Both the position numbers and the translations under genes were made by a program. The notes below the pieces were generated by a model. That model was given only the letters and a program-made list of their open reading frames with translations. It did no database searches and had not been told where the DNA came from. A stretch of 64,000 nucleotides of DNA, taken from the NCBI GenBank assembly GCA_025531455.1, contig JAMYHL010000007.1, forward strand, positions 124,001 through 188,000, read 5' to 3'. This document shows, piece by piece, positions 23,840-34,125 of this stretch. The DNA comes from Apiotrichum sp. Y4204. Its lineage: Eukaryota > Basidiomycota > Tremellomycetes > Trichosporonales > Trichosporonaceae. Each line of letters begins with the position of its first letter. Position 1 is the stretch's first letter.

Positions 23840-24986
23840 TCATTGGGGATCCTAACACAAGCAGTGAATGCAATGAGTGAAATGCGATCGCGGTGGGGAT
23901 CGCGGAGACTGGGGTAGGTCGCGCACAACGTCACTACACGGCGGCGCATTCAGAATTCCGCGGGGGCCAAGCCAACCCGCACGTAGGGGCCGCACCATAA
24001 CTAGAGTGTGGCAGCGGTGGCGGAGGCTGGCTGGCCGTTTCTGGCCGTTAGGTGGGCCTTGACCGCCCCAGATTGTCGAGTCCACCAACCACAACCGCAG
24101 GTGCCATCTGTCCAATTCAGTCGGGTGTCACGCTCAGAAGTGCGCAAGTCGGATCCACGAGCATCCACATCATGGGCCACATAAGTCATGAGTTCCTGCT
24201 GCTGCGATTCCGGAGCACATGCTCTGTGTACCAATCGCCCCCTGTGCGGTTGCGCGCCTGGTGTCCGTCCCTTTAGTTCCCGGCACGGACGGACAGTATG
24301 CGGGTGCTGGCTGGGGTGATCGGATCGGGCGCCGTCATCCCATATCGAGTAATTATCCGCAAAAAAAAAAAATGACAGTAATATCCATTCCTGGGTAATA
24401 GCACCCTTGGAAGTCTCCAGAACACGCATGTTGTGCTATCGGCCATGGGACAAGGCGGTCCGTCACCGCCAGCAGGAGGCCCAGGCGTTATTCGTGGCAG
24501 CAAGGGAAATCCGTCCACCGCTCTCTGGGGGGTACAAACTCGGAATCGTGCGCCACAATCCCCCGGAAGGCCAAGACCACACAGTGTCCATGGCGCGCCG
24601 TGGCATTTCAGGTGGCGGTTTATTTTTCTTGGGAACCCTGGATGACAACATCCGGGAAATGTTCCGTTCAGTCCCAGCGCGGCCGCGAAAGTCTAAACGC
24701 CGCTGTCGTCAAAATCGTCAGCCTCGTCAAGCCCACGCACGCCACGGAATTCCTCTCAGGTGCGTCACCCAGGGACCGCGTTCTCCAGTCTCCCTTGAGA
24801 GGGAGATCCCCTTGAGAGCAAGACGTCCTCTCAATGAACAGGCTCAGTCTTTCGTCATCGTGCCATGGCATTCTTTTGTGTCGGACCAGGATACTACCCA
24901 GGTGCAGGATGTCAGGAGTCAGATTACAGTACAGTCATGCCGGTCTTTCCGGTCACCAACGCGCTGGCCACCGTCCACCTTTCGCA

Positions 24987-25020
24987 TGGGAGATCGGCGA
25001 TCACGGTGGCCGATCTCCCA
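24987..25020. repeat. Perfect 12-bp hairpin
   Basis: Arms TGGGAGATCGGC (24987-24998) and GCCGATCTCCCA (25009-25020) flank a 10-base loop. There is no U-tract after it and no adjacent gene, so it is not an obvious terminator. Confidence 0.75.
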
Positions 25021-26039
25021 CGTTGCACCTCCTCGCTGGTTGCTACCGTTGCTTTTCACGACACGGTATGCACTCCCACTACTGTTCATGCACCAAAGTG
25101 TCTACAAACACGCTCGTGTCTCCGTCTAGTGGGGACGCAATTGACCGACTCGGTCATCTAGACAAATACAAGGACAATGACTTTTCCAATTGGTTTGTCG
25201 CCGCGGTATGCAAGCATCTTGGGGCCTTGGCCCTTTGCTCTTGGTATCCAGCAACGATCCGATTTGACGACAATGACTATTACCGACCGCGTAGAGCGTT
25301 TTCCTGGCGAACGGCCGAGATCGAGTCACGACAGGCCGCGCCCGTCGGGTACGGCCCACGTCTCGTATCGGACCACGAAGAGCGTATAGCCACGGCCTCG
25401 GTGCCTCGGTCCGTGCGCGCCGAATGGCGCGAGAACAAATGCAATTCCTCCATTTTTCCAGCCGGTCCCTGTTGCCGCAGCCTGCAGCTGGAACCGTCTA
25501 CAGCCTGATCAGCACGAATTGCCTTGCCGTAACCTCTTCAGAATCACATGTTGATCAGGCACCTTCCCCGCGCTAGCGCAGACACGCTTGCGTAATCCCA
25601 GGGCCTGAAAAATAAACACAAAAAAAAATGAGGCTTTCCGCTGCCATCGCCCGTCTCGCGCGTGTATGGCGTGTACCTCGCGTCCTACACCGGACGCGTG
25701 CGGCCAGAATGCAGCCCAGTGCCGGCTATCCGCGGGCGCCGACGGGCTTGGCAGCGTGAGTGAGATAGCGGCGGGAGGTGGAGGTGGTGAGCTGCTGGTC
25801 TTGTGGAGCAACAATGCCGGTACAAACTGAACGGTTCCGTTCGGTATCGGGAATAACAGAGTCGAGAGATCGCCGAGTGTCACTCTCAAACACACATTCC
25901 GCGACTGCTCCTCTGTTCCCGGCATACCCCCGACACCGACGACATGCTTCGGAACGACGGGCCGGCGCCCCGCCGAGGCTCATGCCTTGGAGAATACGCC
26001 GAGCACAGTCTCATGTCTTATCGCCGGCCTCGGTCTTGG

Positions 26040-26066
<27 letters not shown>
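26040..26066. repeat. Poly(A) run of 27
   Basis: An uninterrupted run of A on the + strand follows GGTCTTGG and precedes TCCCC. It is by far the longest homopolymer in the window. It could be a simple microsatellite or the tail of an old reverse-transcribed insertion; no coding remnant was recognised upstream. Confidence 0.8.
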
Positions 26067-26070
<4 letters not shown>

Positions 26071-28949
26071 CTGGCTCCTGCCCTAGGTCCCACATCTCGA
26101 TCAGCATGCATGCAGGAAGCCGGCCTATGTCCGCCCCATCTCGAGTCCTTCCGGGGAATGAAGAACGCACTTTCCGGCGCTTGCGTAGTGCCAAGCTAGC
26201 ACAAAGCATGTCCGGAGTTCGGAGCAACGACACAGACCTGCCCTAGCGGGACCTGCGCAGTCCACCATTTCTCGGCCTGGCTCGGGAAAATTGTTCCGCG
26301 CCGCCTGGCGCGGCATGCCGGACCGCGCACGTAACTCGCTGTCATGGCCGCCGATCACAAGCCTCGATCAGCCAACTAGTCAACTACATGTCCAGCATGT
26401 CATTCGGCGAGGATGCATGCATTTCGACGTCAGCGGGACTGCCCCGTCTGGCATTGGGTAAATACTACGATTTGCCAGCGCACAACAGACAATAGAAAAA
26501 GTTGAGAACGAAAAGCTGCGCGGGTCCTGGATCGCGGCATTCGCGGTATCCTGGTATCACGGACGATCGGTTGACAGGGTCCACAGTGGGGGCTGCTGGT
26601 ATTGCAAGAGCAGCTATACGCCGCACAGGTCGTGGAGTACGGAGTCTATGGTATGCCACGAGGCGGCCCGTCCACTACGTGCACTACGCGCACTACGCGA
26701 TTAGCTTTCGGCGCGCAAACCTTGTGAGGCTAATGCTTAGAGCTTGGTCGGAAAGTGGGAAAGTGGGTTGACAGCTGATCTTAACCCACATGTCCACTCC
26801 CCTTTTTGCCAACTTTTTTTATTTTCTGACCCCCAATCAGCCACGACGAAAACCATCATGGCTTCCACGATTCCACGGACCATGCACTCATGTCACCGGG
26901 CCAATCGCGGGCCCCAGAAACCGAAACTCGCCCAGTGCGTAGGCCCAAACGTGCATGTCTGGCAGCAACAGCCGACGGTTCCATGTCGGAAAGTCGGTAG
27001 GAATCGAGGCTCGATACGATGCATGCTCACAGTCGCCCGTGGACTGCCGCCACTGCACCACTGCGCCGGCGCCACCACCGCTGGAGGGAAACGAGTAACC
27101 GCCAGCTGGAGAGTGCATGCAGTGAGAAGGACTCGCCACAAGCCAACAAAAGTGGCAGCAGAGGTGGCGGGGGAAAGTGGCGCCACTAAAGAGTGGCTTA
27201 CGGGCTGACGAGAGCCAGTGGCTTACGTGACAAACCAGTTGAATGCTGTATATGCGTACCGTTCCCCCATACCACCGGTACTATTATTAGTCTCCCGCAT
27301 AGTTTGAACAGCAAGGCTGTGAGATGAAATGTCATGGCGCCACGATCCCATCTCGTGGTGAGGGTTAAGTCGTGAAAGGACGTCTGCTGCCTCTAGGGAT
27401 CCTATGTCTCGGTGATGTTCCAGAATGAATGGCGGATCCAACAAGCCAACAGGAGATTGTGACGTTAGAGCACGTGGTTATACGTCATTCGGAATGTCGA
27501 GCGCACAAGACGCAAAGCCCAAAGTTAAAAAGTTTAATCTTGCTGAAAGCGTGTTGACCATGCCGTTTACACGTGCTCCACTTTTTTCGGCCCGGACGTA
27601 CGGACGCTGTGGAGATTCGAACCATGGAGGATCGCTGGACTGAAATGACACCAGCTTATTAACAGGTAAATCACGTCAAGCCTAAACGCCTAAAGGCACT
27701 ACACCAGGGCCATAAGCATGAAGGCCCCAGGTTCTACCCCGTGTTTACACCACCCACAAACAGCTGTGTGCTCCTTCGTATCTCTCGCACGCAACCTCCA
27801 AGTTGCAGAAATCTCAAGTCTCCGCCTGCTGCATACTACATGATACATAGGCCGTCTGTCAGACATGAGGGAGGTACAGTTTTGGATACCGCGGAGTGAC
27901 AGCGATCCGTTACATGGTGGCTGACATGGGCGAACGCTGGCGGGTGATGAATGTCCGATGTGCAGATGACGCTGAACTGGAACATATGGGATGGCCTGCT
28001 CCACTGGATGTGTATCCCGCGTCACCGTGCGGCCCTTGCACTCCTTGCGGCCCGCAGCCCGCAGCCCGTGCACCGCGCACCTCGCAACACTGGCGTGCTC
28101 GGCAGCGGCAGCTCGGCAACTGTCTCACTGCACGGGTAGTAGCAGAGTTGCGAGACGGTAGACAGGGACTGAAGCGAGCCCAGCTGACCGCACTAGCGCA
28201 TCACGCAGAACCACAAGCTCCAAAAATCACAAGATCCACCAAGTAAGCGAGACAAACATGCACAGGCGGCAGGAGGCCAGGATGTATACGCGCAACACAA
28301 AGGTAACATGACCGACATCAAACATCGCCCCTCCCGCACCAGCACACCGGACGGGACGTTGTCGCAGGTACGTGAAGGAACGTGCTCGGGGCGTTGCGGC
28401 TGGCGAGCGGAAGCTGTCGTCGTGTTTGTATGCACATACATGTACATACACATTCGGTGGGCTCGTGCGTTAGGACACTGTAGCAGATTGCCAGGATCAA
28501 GATGCACAACTGTTTGTATATGGCAAGATGAGAAGATGGAGAGAAACAGATGGGACATTAGCCCCCTCCCCCCCTCTCCTGCGCCACCACCGCCACAGTG
28601 CTACAGTGTACAGTGTGCGTCATAGGGTTTGACTACTGCTGCATCTTTCGAATTCCTCCGGCCCGGGAACGCTTCTCAGCACTACAGAGCGGGGCTGCAC
28701 GCGCGCAGCGGGGCCAAGCCAAGCCAAATCCATATCGGGCCATCGGGAACCGAGCAAGCGGCAGTTGTGATGAATGGAAGGACGTGTTCCAAAGCACCGC
28801 CGCACGACTGAAAAGTGCCCACAACCCACAACACGCAGAACGCAATGAATGAGCGATAGATAATCACACGCACTCGCATTCATTCGCATTCACACTGCAT
28901 TCCTCTCACTCTCCCACCGCATCCCCCGCCCGCCGACGCCAACGCCAAC

Positions 28950-31900
28950 ATGGTGACGGCCGAGCACGACATGCACGCCATGCTCGACGACGCATGGTGG
29001 TGCCCCTTCACTTCGGACGCGGCAGATTACGAGCTCGGCGGCGCGGTCGGTGCGTACTGATGCGGCGCAAGCGGAAGTGATGAGAATGATGAGCTGTGCA
29101 CCACGCACTGTGCACATGCTTGGAAGGCTGGCGGCAGCAGACACAGCACTTGCGCGCATCTCGCATCTCGCCTTTGCGTGCGCGCGTGCGCGCGTGCGCG
29201 TGCACCTCAGCGGCGCACATGGACTCTCCTGATTCTCATCTCCAGCACCGAGCTGACCGCAGGCTTCGGCGCAAGCTCGACAGTGTACGCCGCGGCGTTC
29301 AACGTCCCGAACTCGTCGAGCGGCGAGTGGCGCGAGTGTGCCGTCAAGGTGTCGAGCGGCGGGAGCGACCTCGCGCAGCTCGTGAAAGAGGCACACATGC
29401 TCGGCCTCTGCAGACATCCCAATGTCCTCCGGTAAGTGCCCGCTAGCTGAGGAACGAGATCGGGCTGTACATGGACACGTCAACCACGCACGTTGCTGTG
29501 CGCATTCTTGTCGTGCACTTTGTGTGCTTCCAGATCCCAGGAGATGTGGAGACCGTCTGACACGGACATGCTACCCCTCCCCCTTGGTGCCGCTCCTCGG
29601 AGCCGAGCCCCTTGCGCATGGGTATGACTGACTCTCAGTGTCCTCTCAACATTCACCCTCCCGCCAGACTTTTCTCGTGTCGCGATCGTGACTCCGCTCA
29701 TTGAGGGCGGGTCGCTAGCAGGCATCCTCGAGTGGCGCGCGTCCTCCCCACCAGCAAGAAAGAGCCGGCGCGGGCATGGGCATCCGGACGGCGCGCTCTC
29801 CGAGGACGAGACCAAGGCGGTCGTGCGCCAGGTCCTCGAGGGCCTCGTGTATCTTCATGCGAATGGCTTCCTGCACGTGAGTTGGTCTTGGCAACATGAT
29901 GCGCGCCAATGACGACGGAGGGAGTCTTGAGCGGCGGGTTGTGGAGACCGGTGGGAACATGAGATCGTAAGGAGCTGTTGAATCTTCAGCCTCTTCATGG
30001 CGTGCCAATGCCTTCCATTCACGGAAGCCGCTCGTCTACAGCCGCCCGTCTCCCTCCTAACCTCCTTGGCATTCGCTCACACGCAGCGCGACCTCAAAGC
30101 AGGCAACCTCCTCGTCGCGCCCGACGGCACGGTGCTGCTCGCCGACTTTGGCGTCGGCGGCGAGCTCAACGTACCTGCAACACCGGCAAAGGAGCGCACA
30201 CCGATCGAGTTCATCCGCTTCGATAAACCGCAGGGCAGGTTTCTTCCCAGTGCCGCAGACACTGCGCCGCCGGTGATCACGCGGCAGCTCGGCAAGCGGT
30301 CATCCTTTGTCGGCACGGTGAGTCCAAGCGAGATACTGGTGTAACGTACGGCGCCACCGAAGCGCTGTAGGTCATGTTGATCACTTTGCTGACGAGCAAG
30401 CCCTCGTGGATGGCGCCTGAAGTGATCATTGGCCAGCCATACGACACAAAGGCTGACGTGTGGTCGCTGGGCATCACCATCATCGAACTCGCCACTGGCG
30501 CGCCGCCGAGCATGGGCAAGATGGCGGAGATCCTGACGGCGACAGCGTCAAAGACTCCCGCGCCCTCTCTCCCCTCGTCATTTAACAAGCACATGCGCGA
30601 GTTTGTCGGACTATGTCTCCAAAAGGACGCCTCGAAGCGGTACGTGTGATGACCGGCGCTGGGGCATCGCAGCTGACACACTCAGTCCCACAGCCGCCAC
30701 CCTTCTCGAGCACGGGTGGCTGAAAGGCGCAAAGCGCCCTGCGTTCCTCGCCGAGTCTCTCCTGGCCGATGTGCCGCCCCTCGGTAGCCGGCAAGAACTG
30801 AAGCGCGTGCCAACCACATCGTCGATCGTGTCTGGCGCCCCTTCGTGGGACTTCAGTTCCGTCCCCGGATCACCTGTTGCGCGGTTTGCGTCCCCCTCGG
30901 CAGCCTCCCTCGCGCTCAGTCCGCAGGACTACAGCTCGCCTCGTCCCGTGTCCCGCTCGTCGTCCATGGGCCCGGAGATCTACTCATCCTCCCCGCGGAT
31001 CAGCCTGCATCGCTGGGCAGAGCGCACAGCAACAATGTACGACTCGCAGCCGCCGACACCGACCGACTCGATGAACGGCTCGATGCTCTTCATGGCGGGC
31101 AACACCTCCGGTTCCGGTTTCGCCCCCGGTTCGGGACTCGCGTCGCATGGGTACAAGAACTCGTGGGGCAGCCCGCGGCGCAGCGGGAGTGACCGGGGCC
31201 GCAAGCGCTCGAGCATGAACTCGACGCGCAGCACGAGCGGCACGTCCCCCGTCGTCCCGATCGGCCGGCTGCGGCGCGGCAAGTCGTCCTCGTTTCATGC
31301 GACCGGGCTCGACACCGTGCAGCAGAACATTGTCACTGGCACGCCGAACGGGTCTGCCGACCTCGGGAACTCGTTCAGCCGCCTATCGGTTGGCAACCCC
31401 TCCCCCGACACGCAGCTGCGCATAGTCACGACCATGAACTCTGACCCACTGCTCGAGGACGACTCGGGTTCCGGCTCGGGCTCGGCCTCGAGCTGCACTT
31501 CGGCCCGCACGCCAGTCCCTGACTCACCGCTTGAACTCCATCTTCCCCTGAAGGCAAAGCACAAGCGCGACGGGAGCGACGACACGGCGAGAAGCGGCGA
31601 GTCTCGCGACTCGCACACCTCGACAGGGCACGCGGGCCCGGCGCCCGTGCTCCGCCCATCGACGGCCGCCACCCCGACCCCGATCTCGCTCGCGCCCACG
31701 ACTCGCGGGTGGGACATGAGCCGTGACTCGACGCGCACGGCGCGCAGCCACGATACTCATGCGCAGAGCCTCGGCAGCAACGGCACGCACAGCGGGAATA
31801 ACAGCTTCAAGGCGCCGACGCCGTTTGGCTCTACGCCGACGGGGCACGAGCGCGAGAAGACGGGGTGGTTTTCAAAGAAAGAGAAGAGCAGGGACGGGCA

Positions 31901-31979
31901 CGCAAACCACCGCGAGAGGGAAAGCTTCACTGCCCAGCTTGGATCACTCATTGGGCGCAAGGCAGGTAAGAAGAAGTAG
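28950..31979 (+). CDS. STE20-family protein kinase of the FRAY/SPAK-OSR1 type
   Basis: Exons are 28950..29049, 29263..29431, 29639..29876, 30087..30317, 30401..30639 and 30686..31979, giving 756 aa. Introns are 213, 207, 210, 83 and 46 nt. The joins rebuild the kinase fold exactly: ELGGAVG joined to FGASSTVYAA (glycine loop), CAVKVSS (catalytic Lys about 60), VLSTFTLPPDFSRVAIVTPL, HRDLKAGN (about 168), ADFGVGG (about 190), GTPSWMAPE (about 246) and CLQKDASKRPTAATLL ending the domain near 340. All catalytic residues are present. The remaining 400 residues are Ser/Thr/Pro-rich, and no OSR1 C-terminal RFXV-binding domain was recognised. The catalytic domain resembles germinal-centre STE20 kinases of the FRAY group, which act in osmotic and polarity signalling. 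The substrate is unknown. Confidence 0.88.
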
Positions 31980-32560
31980 ACCGCGTCTCGCGTCTTGTTC
32001 CGTTGACCGGGACGATATCTCTACCCCTTGACACACTCGACACCCCCAACCCCATCCCCATCATCAGATGCGTTGTATTCCATCCACACTGTACCCGTTG
32101 TCCATCCCTTCCCATCCATCCCATCCGCTTTGTCTTCGTATCCGTTTCCGTTTTCTCACATTCCGCTCCCATTCCCGGCAGACACTGTTTCCATCACATC
32201 CCTCATCTGGCATTTCACGTCCACACACGTCACCCCTCCCAGTTGTATTGTATACCGGAGCTGAGCTCTATGCACGCATGACATCAGTTAGTAGTATGGG
32301 AGCGAGATTAGTCAGAGGAGAATCGGAATGGAGATGGCGAGATGGTCCAGTGACAACATGGAGCATTCCGAATCGGAGTTCTAGTCATCGTCGTCAGTGG
32401 CTAAGTGATGCGACGTTCTCGCGCAAAGCACAATCGGAGCTCTTGTGAAATAATGCAACAGGGGTGCAAAGTCCTAGATGATAGTGTACGCTACTAGTGT
32501 GGAGAAGGTAGGAGAAGGGTGGGAGGAATTGCTTGCGCGAAGACAAAACTAGACTCTAGC
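31980..32560. other. Convergent 3' interval, kinase / surface glycoprotein
   Basis: 581 bp between two stops facing each other. The first half is strongly C/T-rich on the + strand (CCATCCC and TTCCGTTTTC runs), consistent with the kinase 3' UTR. No gene seen. Confidence 0.6.
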
Positions 32561-33999
32561 TTAGAAAAGCGCGGAGAAGACGGTAAGGAGGGAGACGGCA
32601 CCCGCAAGCATGGGGCCGGAGAAGGGGGCGGCAGGAGCGGCGGCGCTCTTCTTGTCGCCAGTCTTGGCGGGCTGGGCCTCCGGGGGAACGGTGGACGAGA
32701 CGACGACGGTGGAGCCCTGGGCGTCGGTGGTGGTGATTTGGGTCACCTGGGGAGTGGTAGGAGCCGCGGTGGCAGAGCTGGGGAGGTTGGAGAAGGACAT
32801 GCCCGGGGTGTAGGTGAAGATGGCGTCGGACGAGAGAGCGGCAGGAGGGATACCGTTACCGATCGAGGAGTAGGTCTTGCAGTTGGACGAGGCAGGGGTG
32901 AAGGCGGGAAGGGTGGGGGTGACGGTGTCGCCGATAGTGATCACAGTCGAGGCGCCCTTGCCGTCGGGGACGGTGCCGGTCCAGCGCTGGGCAAAGGTGG
33001 AGAAGCCACCGCCCTTCTCGGGGTAGACACCAGGGGGGTAGGCGGCCTCGGCCTCGCACTCGGTGAAAGTGCCGTTGGTGTAGTCGCCGGGCATGACCCA
33101 GTTGCAGCCCATGACGTCGAGCTGGTGCTGGCACATCGAGGCGGCCGAGTAGGTCGAGTTGGCATTGATACAGATACGGAGACAGAAGGTCTGGTACGAA
33201 ATGTAGCTGATGGGGTTAGCTGCGGAAGACATAGTGCCACTCACTTCATCCACTCCTCGTAGTGAACATCAGAACCGGTCGCGTTGGTGGTAACGTTGCC
33301 GCCAACGGGGTTGCCCTTGCCGGTGGCACCGTGCGGGTCGAGCTCACCGCCCATGTCGCCGGCCTGGATGTTCATCTTGGTGAAGTCACCGTAACCCTGG
33401 ATCTGCCAGTACATGGGGGTCTTGACAAAGTGGACGCCCTGGAAGGTGCCGTCGGGGATGACACGGGCATTGTTACGGGGCTGAACACACCAGGCCACCT
33501 CGCGGTCCTCGGTCTCGCCGATAACACTGTTGGGCTGGGGAGGACCAAACAGGCAGCTTGATGTTAGTTACTGATGGTGGCCATGGTGGGGGGGACTATA
33601 TTGGGAGCAGCCACAGGGGGGGCGGACGTGCGGAGACCAGTGGTGACACATGGGGAGGGACGAGCACCGAGGCCCGAGGTCCGGCTGGCAGGCTTGTTTC
33701 GTCCTTCCCTGAGGTATCCCCCCCAACTGATTCCCGCCGGGAGCCACTGTCCCAAATACACTCACAAGTCGTCAATAGCGTTGAGCGAGACGAGACGGGC
33801 CATGGAGGTCTGGTTGACCACGGTGCCGAGGGTGGGCTCGGGCGGGTTGGTCTCGCCCATGGTGCCGGTGGCAATGACGCCAGGGAGCATCTGCTGGCTC
33901 TGGGCGTTGGCCTGAGGTGTGAGTGCTGCACTGGCGGAGGGGGGGATGACTCACAACACCGACGGCGGCGGCGGCGCCGAGAAGAATCTGGGAGAGCAT
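32561..33999 (-). CDS. Macrofage activating glycoprotein-family GPI surface protein
   Basis: Exons on the minus strand: 33999..33955, 33911..33766, 33556..33245 and 33206..32561, giving 382 aa. Introns are 43, 209 and 38 nt; the 209-nt intron uses an AAG acceptor after CTAAC. The protein begins with a signal peptide (MLSQILLGAAAAVG, continued across intron 1). The body carries family-like motifs: PPQPNSVIGETE, REVAWCVQP, GTFQGVHFVKTP, GGELDPHGATGKGNPVGG and MCQHQLDVMGCNW, with about nine Cys likely in disulphides and several NxT/NxS sites. A Ser/Thr/Ala-rich stalk and hydrophobic C-terminus (LAGAVSLLTVFSALF) fit a GPI anchor. The family is known from basidiomycete yeasts as secreted or wall glycoproteins. 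Molecular function is not established. Codon use is very C-biased, suggesting high expression. Confidence 0.82.
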
Positions 34000-34004
34000 G
34001 GTAG

Positions 34005-34125
34005 CTGGGGAGTCAGCTTACTGATGGACAGAGCAGTTGAGGGCGCGAGAGGACACGTTGGTGATGGCTCAACAGAAAACACCAGAGCCCCATTACCGCT
34101 CAACACATCGCCCGGGATGACTCAC
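34005..34125 (-). other. Probable 5'-UTR intron of the surface glycoprotein gene
   Basis: On the minus strand a GTGAGT donor starts at 34125 and a CTGACTCCCCAG branch/acceptor ends at 34005, five bases before the start codon at 33999. Both match the splice signals used elsewhere in this window. Predicted length is 121 nt. Confidence 0.5.

Larger units (their letters stand above)
21275..28949. other. Gene-free 7.7 kb interval
   Basis: This is the longest stretch without a supportable gene. To about 22250 the + strand stays G/purine-rich, probably an extension of the leader/promoter on the left. From 22.3 to 28.9 kb there are open frames of up to 240 codons (24407-25129 and 24834-25508 on +), but their composition is random-like, they overlap each other, and no family or splice pattern supports them. 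Recognisable structure: inverted repeats at 23687-23732, 23824-23839 and 24987-25020, a G tract near 23737-23760, and a 27-base A run at 26040-26066. The last 100 bp before 28950 are C-rich leader of the kinase gene. I found no convincing tRNA or rRNA. Confidence 0.55.

Noticed and set aside
24407..25508. Two overlapping + frames of 240 and 224 codons in the gene-free block
   Set aside because: They overlap in different frames, have Arg/Ser/Cys-rich random composition, show no domain or codon bias like neighbouring genes, and have no splice extension that adds conserved sequence.
27590..27660. Possible tRNA on the minus strand (GGTTCGAATC box B)
   Set aside because: No matching box A at the right distance, and the T-stem and acceptor stem do not pair.
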